From positions 72,406 to 136,405 of the forward strand of contig JADJOO010000018.1 in the NCBI GenBank assembly GCA_016713725.1: a stretch of 64,000 nt of DNA, given 5' to 3'. Positions 1 to 9,245 of this stretch are shown here, piece after piece. Source of the DNA: Pseudomonadota bacterium (GTDB lineage Bacteria > Pseudomonadota > Gammaproteobacteria > Steroidobacterales > Steroidobacteraceae). Position 1 is the first letter of the stretch, and every line of letters begins with the position of its first letter. Both the position numbers and the translations under genes were made by a program. The notes under the pieces were generated by a model. The model did not search any database. It was not told the DNA's origin and saw only the letters and a list, made by a program, of their open reading frames with translations.

Positions 1-1753
1 CGTCGGCGCGCCAACCGTCGGTGTCGTTGCGCCGCGCGTACTGCACGCTCGCCAGGCCCGCGCGGCCCTGGTAGGAGTAACCGAGCTGCGCGTCCTCGTT
101 CGACGCCAGCGATACCTGGTAGCCGACGCCCGTGCCTGCCGGCAGGCTCTGCTGGACCGACGCGACGGCCGCAAAGTCGTCGCCATCGGAGGCGCCCGTT
201 GACTGGCGCAGCGAAACCGCGGCCGAGCGCCGGTCGCCGAGAGGCATCGTCCAGTTGAGGAAGACGTCCGTCGCCGTGTCAGTGCCGATGCTCTGGCTGA
301 CGGTCAGGTTGAGGAACCCAAAATCGCCCAGGGTGAGTGCATGGCTCACGCCGATGGTCTCCTGGCTGCGGCTCGTCCAGAAGCTCTGCAGGCCGTAGGC
401 GACCTGCAGGTTGCCGTAGCGGGCAAAGTCGAGGCCGAAGCCGACGAAGGTGCGCTGCTTCGGCGTGTTTTCCAGCTCGATGGTGCCGAGTTGCGCGAAC
501 GACTCGGAGGCGAACTGCGTGCGCGCGAACAGGCTCGAACCCTGTCCGTTGCGCTCGAAGCCGAAACCGGCCAGCCAGCCCATGGCGTCGACCCCGCCCG
601 CAGCCATCGTGGCGCTGAGGATGCCGAGGTCACCCATCTGCCACGCGCCATTGAGCCCGGCCGCCGCCGGTCCGCCTGCCTGCGCTTCCACGTGCGCCTC
701 GGCCGTGACCTGGTCGGTGAAGCCCCGCCGGAACGTCGCAGCGGCCACCAGGTCGCCATACGCATTGCTGGCATAGCCATAGTCTTCACGCATTGAGCCG
801 AGTTCGAAGGAGTACTCGTTGAGACCCGCGCGCAGCAATGCGGGTCCGGTGTAGTACGGCTGCGACAGGACCTGCTGGCGGCCGAGCGCGTCGGTGATCA
901 CGACCTGCATCTGTCCGGCCCCGGTGATGCTCGGCACGTGATCGATCGTGAACGGGCCCGGCGGCACGTCCTGGCTCGCGACCTGCGCGCCATTCACGAA
1001 CACGTCGACCGTGGACGGCACGACCGCCGAGCCGCGCGCCGCCAGCATCGGCGTCGTCACCAGCGTGGGCTGCGTCGCGAAGTTGGTGCCGAACTGGACG
1101 CCGCCGAAACGTACCGAACGGCCCCACGCGCCCGACGCGCTGATCGCGTCGCCAAGACGCAGCGTCGCCAGCCGCTCTGGCAGGTCGAGTGTCCAGGTCG
1201 TTTCAAGTCGCACGGCGGAGCGGCTGTCATCGTCGTCGCGGCTCAGCAGGGTGTTGGTACCGACGCCATGGGGCGTGAAGACGCCGGCTTCGGCGATGCC
1301 ACCGAGGCTCGTGCGTTCAGAGGTGCTCTCGCCATACAGGTCGTAGTTCAGGAATCCGCCGAGCGTGGGCGTCGTAACGCGCGGCAGGTCAGCAGCGGAT
1401 GCAGACCGGACCGTGGCCAGGAAAGCCTCCGGCGGCAGCGTGACGTCGGCGTGCTGCGTGGTCGCATCGAAGCTCACTCGCGCTCCCATCTCGGCGCCGA
1501 GGCGATAGTAGCGTTCGCCGTTGACGAGCAGTACGCCGCGCGCGGGCCGCTTCAGGCGCAGCGTGGCGAGGTCGGCCGCCCGCAGCAGCAGCGTACCGTC
1601 CGCATCTCGCCGCACCACTAGCGTCGTGATTGCCGGCTGTCCATTGACCGTGAATTCAACGACGGACTCGAGGAAGGCGTCCGGGCCGTCGGCCGCGTGG
1701 ACCAACGGGGTAGCGAGCGCGAGCGATATGGCGAGCGACAGGGCTGCGCGCAT
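1..1753 (-). CDS. Fimbrial usher (outer-membrane pilus assembly porin), 3' end outside window
   Basis: The usher forms the outer-membrane channel that accepts chaperone-subunit complexes and exports the pilus. The frame is open from an ATG at 1753 to the window edge, about 584 codons, so the C-terminal part is missing. The N-terminus is a signal peptide ending in LVHA. Around 938-1020 the frame reads VPSTVDVFVNGAQVASQD followed by VPPGPFTIDH, typical of the usher region before the beta-barrel. The barrel portion follows with Gly/Tyr/Phe-rich strands. It starts 3 nt after the chaperone stop. Chaperone, SCPU subunit and usher together suggest an archaic (sigma-type, Csu-like) pilus; a tip adhesin gene would be expected outside the window. 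Confidence 0.85.
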   Translation of the reverse strand, partial: MRAALSLAISLALATPLVHAADGPDAFLESVVEFTVNGQPAITTLVVRRDADGTLLLRAADLATLRLKRPARGVLLVNGERYYRLGAEMGARVSFDATTQHADVTLPPEAFLATVRSASAADLPRVTTPTLGGFLNYDLYGESTSERTSLGGIAEAGVFTPHGVGTNTLLSRDDDDSRSAVRLETTWTLDLPERLATLRLGDAISASGAWGRSVRFGGVQFGTNFATQPTLVTTPMLAARGSAVVPSTVDVFVNGAQVASQDVPPGPFTIDHVPSITGAGQMQVVITDALGRQQVLSQPYYTGPALLRAGLNEYSFELGSMREDYGYASNAYGDLVAAATFRRGFTDQVTAEAHVEAQAGGPAAAGLNGAWQMGDLGILSATMAAGGVDAMGWLAGFGFERNGQGSSLFARTQFASESFAQLGTIELENTPKQRTFVGFGLDFARYGNLQVAYGLQSFWTSRSQETIGVSHALTLGDFGFLNLTVSQSIGTDTATDVFLNWTMPLGDRRSAAVSLRQSTGASDGDDFAAVASVQQSLPAGTGVGYQVSLASNEDAQLGYSYQGRAGLASVQYARRNDTDGWRAD

Positions 1754-1756
1754 GAC

Positions 1757-2495
1757 TCACTCGGGTGTCAGGGTCAACTCCGTCGCGAAATCCCCGTCTT
1801 CGGTGGATCCCTTCACGCGCAGCTGGCGCCATTGGGCGCTGTCGTTGTTTTTGTCAGATTCAAGGGCCCAGCGGTGTGCCTGGCCCGGGAGAACGTAATA
1901 GGCCCCCTGCTGGTGGAGCCATCGGTCGCTGCCAGGCTGCGGGCTGATCATCAGGTCCAGGACCCGCGTGTGTTCCGAGCCGGCATTCAAGGCGGTGACG
2001 GACACCGCGCCGTCCGGGCTGCGTGTCGCCGACCATTGGATCTGCGGCGCCGTGGGCGCCTGCGCGGCGATGAAAATCGGCAGGCTCATCTGCAGCGCCA
2101 GGTTCAGGCCAGTGAAGTCGGGCGCCGCGTGCTGCGGCACTTCGGTCAGGATCAGCCGGTAGCTCAGTTCCACGCGCGGGTCCGCGTCGCGGCGCAGCGC
2201 GATGCGGACCACTTGCGATCTCTGTGGCGGGATCGTGAAGACGGCAGGCGTTACCAGCACGTCGCGAGTTGGCTCGAGCTGGTCACCGGCCACCGTCTGC
2301 TGCCAGAGCCTCGGTCTCAGCCTGCACGACGACCGGTTGATCGTCCTGGTTGCGGATGGTCACCACGCCGGTCGTCGACGCGGTGGCCAGGTCCGCGCGT
2401 ACCGGGGAAATGGAGAACGAGCCGGCAACGGCCTGCGTCGATGACAGCCCGAAGGCTGCCATCGACGCGAGGATGCTAACGAGCAGGTTTCGCAC
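1757..2495 (-). CDS. Periplasmic pilus chaperone (PapD/CsuC-like), frameshifted
   Basis: This is a periplasmic chaperone that would hand subunits to the usher. It lies in two overlapping frames. The N-terminal piece (GTG start at 2495) has a signal peptide and the first Ig strands (SFSISPVRADL, VTIRNQDDQPVVVQAE). The C-terminal piece carries the conserved LEPTRDVLVTPAVFTIPP and VRIALRR strand-G1 region and LSYRLILTEVP. They join at about 2296-2310, where one inserted or deleted base restores WQQTVAGDQLEPTRD. No other in-frame stop is seen, so a sequencing error or very recent mutation is likely. It lies 19 nt from the pilin stop, in an operon with its neighbours. Confidence 0.85.
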
Positions 2496-2514
2496 GTTCG
2501 CGCCGCTCCACCGA

Positions 2515-3021
2515 TCAATAGACGATCGAGGCGACGATTGTGTCGGTGTAGTTGCCGGCGCCGACCGGACCGGTGTTCAGAGAGGCCTGCAGCCGGCCGG
2601 CAACGGTCAGGTTCGTCGCGGCTGCGAAACCCGTGCCGGTACCGCCGACGCGGACCGTGCCCGTCGAGCCATCGCCCCAGATGTTCGCGTACGTGGTGTC
2701 GGTGTACAGGTTGTAGACGAGCTGGGTCGTACCGTTTGACATCGTGCGCGCCGAGTAATCCGGCGAAGCGCCCTTGCTCAGGTCGACGTTGTAGGCGGTG
2801 CCGTTCGTGCAGCGAACGACCACCGTCGAAGTCGCGGCCAGGTCGTTCGTGCCGTCGAAGGTGCCGAGTGCCAGCGGGTTGGCGCTGATCACGCAGTTAT
2901 TGGCAACCGTCGCCGTGACGTTGAAGCTGGCAGTCTTGGTGGCGGCCTGGGCCGTTCCAACCGTACCAGCGGCTACCAGCATCGTGCCCGCGATCGCGAG
3001 CTTCAGGGTTTTCGAGAGCAT
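2515..3021 (-). CDS. Spore coat protein U (SCPU) domain pilus subunit
   Basis: A secreted structural subunit, probably the major pilin of the chaperone-usher pilus. The chosen start gives 168 residues beginning MLSKTLKLAIAGTML and is preceded by a good AGGAAG ribosome site; an upstream in-frame extension to 3129 looks spurious. A signal peptide ends in AQA. The mature part has the SCPU pattern: FNVTATVANNCVIS, a second Cys in VVVRCTNG, Gly/Thr-rich strands and a terminal DTIVASIVY strand. The order subunit, chaperone, usher matches archaic pili such as Csu. It is the first gene of the operon, with the promoter expected in 3022-3223. Confidence 0.9.
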   Translation of the reverse strand: MLSKTLKLAIAGTMLVAAGTVGTAQAATKTASFNVTATVANNCVISANPLALGTFDGTNDLAATSTVVVRCTNGTAYNVDLSKGASPDYSARTMSNGTTQLVYNLYTDTTYANIWGDGSTGTVRVGGTGTGFAAATNLTVAGRLQASLNTGPVGAGNYTDTIVASIVY

Positions 3022-3127
3022 GAATCTTCCTTTGTGTTGCTTATTCACGACCGGATGTCGTGTGGGGGGCGATTCTTCCGAACTGAACGGGCGGAAAGCG
3101 TGATGCCGCTTCCGTTTTCCATAACTC

Positions 3128-3142
3128 AATCCATTTTGGATT
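3128..3142. promoter_or_regulatory. Small perfect inverted repeat upstream of pilus operon
   Basis: AATCCA-TTT-TGGATT is a perfect 6-bp dyad in an AT-rich patch, about 105 bp upstream of the pilin start. It could be an operator for the pilus operon. No known regulator motif is matched. Confidence 0.3.
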
Positions 3143-3223
3143 CAATCAGGCGCGCTGCGCCTGGTGTTCCAGCGGGCCCGGCCGGGACGGCTGATACGTT
3201 CGCAGGTTGAAACGTGCTTCAGT

Positions 3224-6200
3224 TCACGGAAAGCCGGCGAGCCGGAATTCCGGGTTGCCGTAGTGAACGTAGTCGGCCCAGTCGATCGACGGGATCGACG
3301 CGAGTCGCCGGCGTGCAACGAGCACGGCGTCACCGAGCCGGTCGCCGGTCAGCAGCGACCCGTACAAGGACTGCGAGAACGCAAACGCCGCGTCGTCCCC
3401 GACGGGCCAGTGCGTGCCGAGGAAATTGCCCACGCCGCCCGCGAGAAATGCTTCGGCGATTCCCGTCATCGTGCGGCGCATTCCGAACTGGCGTGCCGGC
3501 GCCGCACTCGCCCTGGCGCGCTTGCGCACGCGCGCCGCTTCGCACGCATTGCAGAAGACGAGCGCAGGAAGGTTGCCGATGCTCGCAAGATCGGCGCCAC
3601 GCAGCACAACCTTGCCGTCGCAGAGCAGGCCGCCCTGGCCGGGCTCGAGTGCGTCGAAGAAAGCGTGGCCGGCAAAGTGCAGGACGTCGAACGCACCGGT
3701 GCCGAGTGCCGCAAGGATGCGCGCCCGGGTCGCATCGCGCCCGGTGAGCACATCGAACGTGACGGACCTGCGATCGAGCAACTGTTTCAGCGCCTCGCCT
3801 TCGGCCGCCGCGCCCGGCAGGTCCCGGGTCGGATCGACGATCAGCAGGACGCGCAACGGATCGGACGGACCGTGGTCGTCGCGCCACCGCGCAACTGAGA
3901 GCGTGTCGCTCGCATAGCGACGACTGGAGGCCCGCACCCAGCGCCGGATGCGTGGTGCCGACGCGCAGCACTTCCCACGGCACTCGTGACGCCTCCCGGT
4001 CGTGCACGATCACGAGCGGCCGCGCGTGCATCGCCTCGAGCCCTTCGCGCACCGTCGCCGGCAGCAACGTTCGTGCGAGCGCGGTGCCGATGCGTGCAAG
4101 GTCGCGCGTCGTTGCGGCGCCGGTTTCGAGCGGCTCGATGTGTTGCAGCAGGTCGGCACGGTGCAACGTGACGGCGCCGCTCAGCACTGCCGCCTTCGCG
4201 CCGGCCGTGAGCAGCGACGAACGGCATTCGTACGTGCCGCGTCCGGCAGCCGTCATCGACACGAGAAGATAGGTGGGATCCCCTGGCGCCGCATTACGCG
4301 AGGAGGGCGTCGTGCGAGCGGGCTTCTTCCGGGGCACGGTTGCGGATGCGTCGAACTCGTCGACCAGGAGCGCGAGGTCCGCGCTCTGCAGCTTCGCTGC
4401 AACGTCCCGGGAGGCTCGCACGAGCGAGGCGTACTTGCGTGCGTCGATTTCGCAGATCGAGATACGGCGCACGACCTCGTCCGGGTCCGCGTGCTGCACG
4501 CCGGCGATGAATCCGCGCAACTGCTGCTCGAGCGCCATCGCCACGGGCACGCCGGATCCCGTGCCGAAGAGCACGGTCGCGAAGTCCTCGACCTGCGCGC
4601 GGGCGAGCGTGCGGACGATGTTCTCCGCGACGAAAGCCGCCGCATCGGCGCCGAAATCGTCAAAATCACCGAGGCCCGCGCACAGGACGAATTCGGCGAG
4701 CAGCCGGCTGCGCGCAACCGGCAGCACGAAGACCTGGCCGAGTTGCGCCGCGAACATGCGCCGCAGCGTGAACTCGCGAATGGCGCCGCCGAGTTCGGCG
4801 TCGATGGCTGCGGCGGGACCGGAAGGATCGACGTTGTGGAATACGCCCAGCACCAGCGCGCGTGAGTTGGCGTCGATGATGCTCCCCCGGACGAGCCGGA
4901 TCTCGAGCGTGCGTCGGGGTCGCGCCGGCTTGGACCGCGCGCCGAATGCTCGTTCGAGCGCGGCGGGCTGCACCGTGCCGTGGAACTCGGGGGAAACGAC
5001 CGGCTCGAGCAGCCGGCGGCGTGCGTCGGGTGACAGGTGTTGCCACTTCACCTTGTGCGGCGCCACACGACGCAACACCGTTTCGCTGACCTGACGCGTC
5101 GCAGGCGTGCGACTGCGCAAGGCCGAGGTTGCAAGCCGTTTCGTTGCTCCCGTGCGCAGCAGATCCACCACCGCCGCAATGACGCGCCCGTTATTCGGCA
5201 GGCCACCGTGCTTCTCGCCAACGTACCAGGCGGGTTCACCCGGGCGAACGGCGAGTGCGAGCGGCACGGTGCCGTCGCCTTGCGGCGTCAGGCCGAAACT
5301 GAACTCACTGCCGGTCGACGACAGCGAGGTGACGGTATCCTGTCGCACTCCCGCGATCACGAGGCAGCGATCGTCGCTGCCCGGCCAGCGTGCGCGCTCT
5401 AACCGTGCGGCCAGCAGCTGCCGCGGGTCGGGTCGCAACGGGTCATCGGGCCAGGAATGCGCGTCGAACAGGTCGTCGCCACCGGTGAGTTCAGGGTCGG
5501 GCAGCAGTTCGTGCAGCGCCGGCAGTGTTCTAAACACGATTCGCGCCAGGTCCTCGGCCGTGTGCCGCCGGTCGATGGCCGCGAGCTTGCGCACCGTCGG
5601 ATAGACACCGCGCAGCGCAAGCACCGGCGCAAAGGAGCCGTGATTCGGAGCACCCAGTTGCACGACACGCGTGATGCGTTCGGTCCGCTGACGGCCAAGC
5701 GCGAGCCGGGCGACGAGGCCTCCCATGCTGTGTCCAACCAGCATGACCGGCGAGCCGTTGGCCTCGGCCGCGATGCGCTGGTTGAGCGCGTCGGCGAGCT
5801 CGCTCACGCTGGCCCGCCAGTCGTACGGATGCATCTGCGCATCGAACCCGGCGATCCGCAGCGACAATTTCAGCTTCAGCGTGTTGAGCAGCATCGCGCC
5901 GAGCGCGACCAGCCGCGAGCCGGCCGGCAAGGCCAGCCGAGTGAGGTGACCCGCCGCGATTTCGATCAGGTCGACCCAGAGCACGTCATCGAGCAGCAGT
6001 CCGCGCGAGCCGATGCGCGATCCCATCAGGCCGGGCAGCACGTAGACGCGAATGCCGCCAGGACCGCGCCGGGCGCGAGCACGTCGCGCCAGAGCGCTCA
6101 GCTCGCGGTAGCCCTGGTCGCCGAAGAGCGCCGTGAGTTCTGCGCGGCGCTCACCCGACGCAAGCAGTCGCTCGACCTCCTCGTCGTGGAGTCGATGCAC

Positions 6201-6227
6201 CGGCAGCGCGAGGGTGGAACGACTCAA
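3224..6227 (-). CDS. Lipase-like / M17 N-domain-like / CHAT protease fusion, one frameshift
   Basis: About 1000 residues once one indel near 3905-3925 is corrected. Residues 55-350 look like an LCAT/PGAP1-type alpha/beta hydrolase: LPGLMGS, nucleophile elbow GHSMGG (Ser167), GDGTVP (Asp318) and EKHGGLP (His340), a full candidate triad. Residues 440-560 resemble the N-terminal macro-like fold of leucyl aminopeptidases, without its catalytic domain. From about 650 on is a CHAT (caspase-like) domain with RVPWEVLRV, the His motif LHFAGH and the Cys motif FCNACEA, then GVGNFLGTHWPV. CHAT enzymes in bacteria are often triggered proteases in defence or cell-death pathways. Joining a lipase and a protease in one chain suggests an effector, but its substrate and trigger are unknown. 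Confidence 0.8.
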
Positions 6228-6256
6228 AGACGACGTCCTTGTCGCTTGCGCGCGCG

Positions 6257-6724
6257 TCAGTGTGCCGGCGGCGGAGCGGTGCCCGGTGCGCGCACCTCGA
6301 CATTCACGTCGACTTTTCCCGCCTGCTCGAACTGCAGTGTCAGCGGAAATCGCTCACCAGCGACGAGTGGCTGCGGCAGGCCCATCAGCATGAGGTGCGT
6401 GCCCTGCGGCGCGAGCGCCACGGAACCGCGGGCGGGTACGTCGACACCTGCAGTCGGACGCATCTGCGCCATGCCGTCCGCTTCCGATACCACGTGGATC
6501 TGCGCCATCTCTGCGCGTGGCGTTGCGGCACCGACGAGCCGATCGGCCCGCGATCCTCCGCTCAGGGTGAGGTAAACCGCGGCGACGGCTGTGCCGGGCG
6601 GAGTCGCGCGCGCCCATGCGGCGCCCACGGTTACGGGTTGCGGTGCAGGCTCGGCTGCGAACGTCGGCGCGGCAGGGTGCGGCAGTGCGAGGGCAAGCAA
6701 TGCGAAGGTTACTCGAAGGTTCAT
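6257..6724 (-). CDS. Periplasmic copper chaperone PCu(A)C
   Basis: Periplasmic Cu(I) chaperone of the PCu(A)C (DUF461) family, known to deliver copper to cytochrome oxidase. A signal peptide ends near residue 24. The family metal signature H-X10-M-X21-H-X-M is met exactly by His77, Met88, His110 and Met112. At 155 residues it has the usual length. Its ATG overlaps the oxyR stop by 4 nt (ATGA), so it is translationally coupled to oxyR and probably shares its regulation. No Sco-like partner is adjacent. Confidence 0.92.
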   Translation of the reverse strand: MNLRVTFALLALALPHPAAPTFAAEPAPQPVTVGAAWARATPPGTAVAAVYLTLSGGSRADRLVGAATPRAEMAQIHVVSEADGMAQMRPTAGVDVPARGSVALAPQGTHLMLMGLPQPLVAGERFPLTLQFEQAGKVDVNVEVRAPGTAPPPAH

Positions 6725-7623
6725 TTTTTCGTGCCGTCCTTCATCGCGCTGCGGACCGTCGCGACGATGCCATCGATTGCGGGAGTGCGGGTGGTCGACT
6801 TGCGCCAGATCGCACCGATCGTGCGGCCCGGCGCAGGTTTCGCAAACGGCTTCACGCGCAAACCGCGCGCCGTGCCCACGGGAGTTTCGGCAGCCAGTTC
6901 AGGCAGCAGCGTGATGCCGTGGCCGGCCGCGACCATCTGGCGCAACGTCTCGAGACTCGTCGCCCGGTAATCCTGCTCCTCGGCGACCCGGACCCGGCTG
7001 CAGACCTCGAGCGCCTGGTCGCGCAGGCAGTGACCGTCCTCGAGCAGCAGCAGCGTTTCGCCACGCAGGTCTTCCACCTTCACGCGCTCGCGGTCGGCGA
7101 GTGCATGCGAGGCGGGCACGGCAAGCATGAAGGGCTCTTCGTACAGCGGCGCGGCCTCGAGACCGTCCATCGCCACGGGCAGCGCGAGAATGCCGACGTC
7201 GATCTCGCCGGCGCGCAACCGCTCGAGCAGGGGCTCGGTCTGGTATTCGTACAACATGAGCTTCAGCCGCGGCAGTTCGCGTCGCAGCCGGCCGACGATG
7301 TGCGGCAACAGGTACGGACCGACAGTGGGGATCAGTGCCAGCTTGAGCGGCCCGGCCAGCGGATCCCGGTCGGTCTTTGCCAGTTCGACGATCGCGTCGG
7401 CTTCCTGCAGCAACAGGCGAGCCCGCTGCACGATCTTCACGCCGGTCGCGGTCAGGGCGACGCGCTTGGGTTGCCGCTCGACGAGCGGCACGCCCAGGTA
7501 CTCCTCGAGCTTGCGGATCTGTGCCGAGAGGGTCGGCTGGCTGACAAAGCAGCGCTCCGCCGCCTTGCCGAAGTGCCGCTCGTCGGCCAGTGCCACGAGG
7601 TACCGGAGGTCGCGCAGGTTCAT
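6721..7623 (-). CDS. oxyR: Hydrogen peroxide sensor/regulator OxyR
   Basis: LysR-family activator of peroxide defence. The start MNLRDLRYL at 7623 matches E. coli OxyR (MNIRDLEYL) and gives 300 residues. The N-terminal helix-turn-helix contains KAAERCFVSQPTLSAQIRKLE. The redox pair is present in EDGHCLRDQALEVC: Cys199 and Cys208, the same numbering as E. coli, so the disulfide switch should be intact. RATSLETLRQMVAAGHGITLLP is the conserved C-terminal segment. It is followed with overlap by the copper chaperone gene. An OxyR-like ATAG-N7-CTAT dyad lies just upstream, suggesting autoregulation. Confidence 0.96.
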   Translation of the reverse strand: MNLRDLRYLVALADERHFGKAAERCFVSQPTLSAQIRKLEEYLGVPLVERQPKRVALTATGVKIVQRARLLLQEADAIVELAKTDRDPLAGPLKLALIPTVGPYLLPHIVGRLRRELPRLKLMLYEYQTEPLLERLRAGEIDVGILALPVAMDGLEAAPLYEEPFMLAVPASHALADRERVKVEDLRGETLLLLEDGHCLRDQALEVCSRVRVAEEQDYRATSLETLRQMVAAGHGITLLPELAAETPVGTARGLRVKPFAKPAPGRTIGAIWRKSTTRTPAIDGIVATVRSAMKDGTKK

Positions 7624-7632
7624 GCGGAAATG

Positions 7633-7647
7633 ATAGCTGCAGCCTAT
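7633..7647. promoter_or_regulatory. OxyR-type half-operator (ATAG-N7-CTAT)
   Basis: ATAGCTGCAGCCTAT is a perfect ATAG-N7-CTAT dyad, the half motif of the OxyR consensus (ATAGntnnnanCTAT). It lies 10-24 bp upstream of the oxyR ATG, over the leader and probable ribosome site, as expected for autorepression. The second half-motif at the next helical turns is weak. Known motif, inferred function. Confidence 0.5.
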
Positions 7648-7682
7648 CGGCGGGTGCAAAGCAATCAGGCCGATTAATCGCC

Positions 7683-7688
7683 TATACT
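7683..7688 (+). promoter_or_regulatory. Probable -10 box of the NUDIX gene (leaderless transcript?)
   Basis: TATACT ends 6 nt before the ATG at 7695, so transcription would begin at or next to the start codon. No Shine-Dalgarno sequence is present, which fits a leaderless mRNA. The palindrome CGATTAATCG (7671-7680) lies directly upstream. No good -35 is visible. Confidence 0.35.
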
Positions 7689-7694
7689 TGCGCC

Positions 7695-8120
7695 ATGGGT
7701 CCCCGATCCCCGAGGCTATCGGCCGGTGTCGTGGTCGTTCGCCGTGAAGGCGACGACTGGTTGTACCTTCTGCTGCGCGCCTTCAATCACTGGGACTTCC
7801 CGAAAGGAATGGTGGAGGAAGGAGAGGAGCCGCTGGCCGCCGCCATCCGCGAGGTGCGAGAAGAGTCCACGATCGAGGATCTCGACTTCGCGTGGGGCTC
7901 GAATTCCACGCAGACGGGGCCCTACAGCGGCGGCAAGGTCGCCCGGTATTACCTGGCTTCCACCCGCAGATCGGACGTGAGCTTGCCGATCAATCCCATG
8001 GTTGGCCGTGCCGAGCACAGTGAATACCGCTGGGTCGACTTCGATGCGGCCCTCGAACTCGTCTCGCCGCGCGTGAAGCCCGTCGTGCGCTGGGCGGCGC
8101 AGGCGCTCGCCCGCGGCTAG
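7695..8120 (+). CDS. NUDIX hydrolase
   Basis: A 141-residue pyrophosphohydrolase of nucleoside-diphosphate-linked substrates. The Nudix box spans residues 38-60 (G38, E44, REVREES), with Thr in place of the usual second Gly. The HWDFPKGMVEEGE context and the C-terminal EYRWVDFDAAL resemble Ap4A/diadenosine-type or generic NUDIX enzymes; the substrate cannot be named. The ATG at 7695 is preferred because upstream in-frame sequence overlaps oxyR. It is divergent from oxyR and convergent with the dehydrogenase, 7 nt away. Confidence 0.9.
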   Translation: MGPRSPRLSAGVVVVRREGDDWLYLLLRAFNHWDFPKGMVEEGEEPLAAAIREVREESTIEDLDFAWGSNSTQTGPYSGGKVARYYLASTRRSDVSLPINPMVGRAEHSEYRWVDFDAALELVSPRVKPVVRWAAQALARG

Positions 8121-8127
8121 CCCGCTG

Positions 8128-9087
8128 TCAGACGACGCGACCGCGATGGCCGCCCCGCAGAAAATCGTCGACGTTCGACGCCATTTCGTCCAGGCAGCGC
8201 TGGCGTGCTTCGCGCGCTGCCCACGCGACGTGGGGCGTCACGATGAGGTTCGGAATGTCCGCCGCCAGCAGGGGATCGCCAGCCACGGGCGGTTCCTGTG
8301 GCAGCACGTCGATGGCGGCACCGCCGAGCTTGCCGGCACGCAGTGCGTCGGCGAGTGCCTGTGAGTCGACGAGCGCACCCCGCGCGGTGTTGATGAGCAA
8401 CGCATCGGGCTTCATGCGCGCCAGCTCGCGGGCGCCGATCAAGCCCTGCGTTGCCGGTGTCAGCGGACAATGCAGGCTGAGCACGTCCACCTGCGGCAGC
8501 AGTTCGTCGAGATCGTGCCGGCCCGCGTGAGGCTCGCCCCCCGGGCGGTTGGCGACCCATACTTCCATGCCGAGCGCGAGACTCGCCGCGCGCGCCACGC
8601 CCTTGCCGAGTGCGCCGTGACCCACGATGCCGAGCTTGCGCCCCGCGAGTTCCCGCAGCGGAAAATCGAGCAGGCAGAACTGGTCGCCGCGCGACCAGGC
8701 CCCCCGCCGCACCAGCGCGTCGTATTCGCGCAGTCGCTGCGTCAGCAGCAGCATCGTGCCGAGGACGTACTGCACCACCGAGGCCGTGCAGTAGTCGCGC
8801 AGGTTGCAGACGCCGATGCCGCGTTCGCCGGCGGCCTCGAGGTCGACGTTGTTGGTGCCGGTGGCCGCGAGCACGATGAGCTTGAGGTCGGGTGAGGCCG
8901 CGATCGTCTCGCGCGTGATGCGCAGCTTGTTCAGCGCGACGACGGTTGCGCCGGCGATGGCCTCGGGCACGGCGGCCTGCGGCGTGTTGTCGCGCAACTC
9001 CAGGCCCGGCATTGCTCGCCGCAACGCGGACGGGTCGAGGTCGCCGTTGAAGCTGACGGTCGCATAATCCAGGAAAACAGATCGCAT
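8128..9087 (-). CDS. D-2-hydroxyacid dehydrogenase (hydroxypyruvate/glycerate reductase-like)
   Basis: An NAD(P)-dependent reductase of 2-oxoacids, 319 residues starting MRSVFLDYATV. The Rossmann fingerprint is GIVGHGALGKGVA, the substrate Arg lies in LLINTARGALVD, and the catalytic Glu and His are in DVLPQEPP and PNLIVTPHVAW. Early residues (LAATGTNNVDLEAA, VCNLRDYCTASV) are like glycerate dehydrogenase HprA. An upstream in-frame extension to 9396 has no support. It probably acts in glyoxylate/serine or related 2-ketoacid metabolism; the neighbours do not refine this. Confidence 0.88.
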   Translation of the reverse strand: MRSVFLDYATVSFNGDLDPSALRRAMPGLELRDNTPQAAVPEAIAGATVVALNKLRITRETIAASPDLKLIVLAATGTNNVDLEAAGERGIGVCNLRDYCTASVVQYVLGTMLLLTQRLREYDALVRRGAWSRGDQFCLLDFPLRELAGRKLGIVGHGALGKGVARAASLALGMEVWVANRPGGEPHAGRHDLDELLPQVDVLSLHCPLTPATQGLIGARELARMKPDALLINTARGALVDSQALADALRAGKLGGAAIDVLPQEPPVAGDPLLAADIPNLIVTPHVAWAAREARQRCLDEMASNVDDFLRGGHRGRVV

Positions 9088-9245
9088 CGGACGCTCGCTG
9101 ACAATCGACGGCCGCAAACCGTAGCATTCCCGCATGCGCAGGTCGCCAGAAAAAGGTCGCGGCGGTCCGTGGGCCGGCCCGAAGCGGGGGTTCAACGGGG
9201 TCCCTGTGGGGCGAATTTGCCTCGGCGCTGGAAGCTCGCGACGGC

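Noticed and set aside
3330..3900. C-terminal ~200 residues of the long frame starting at 6227
   Set aside because: After the frameshift it is Arg/Ala-rich noise; the other frame has the clear CHAT motifs.
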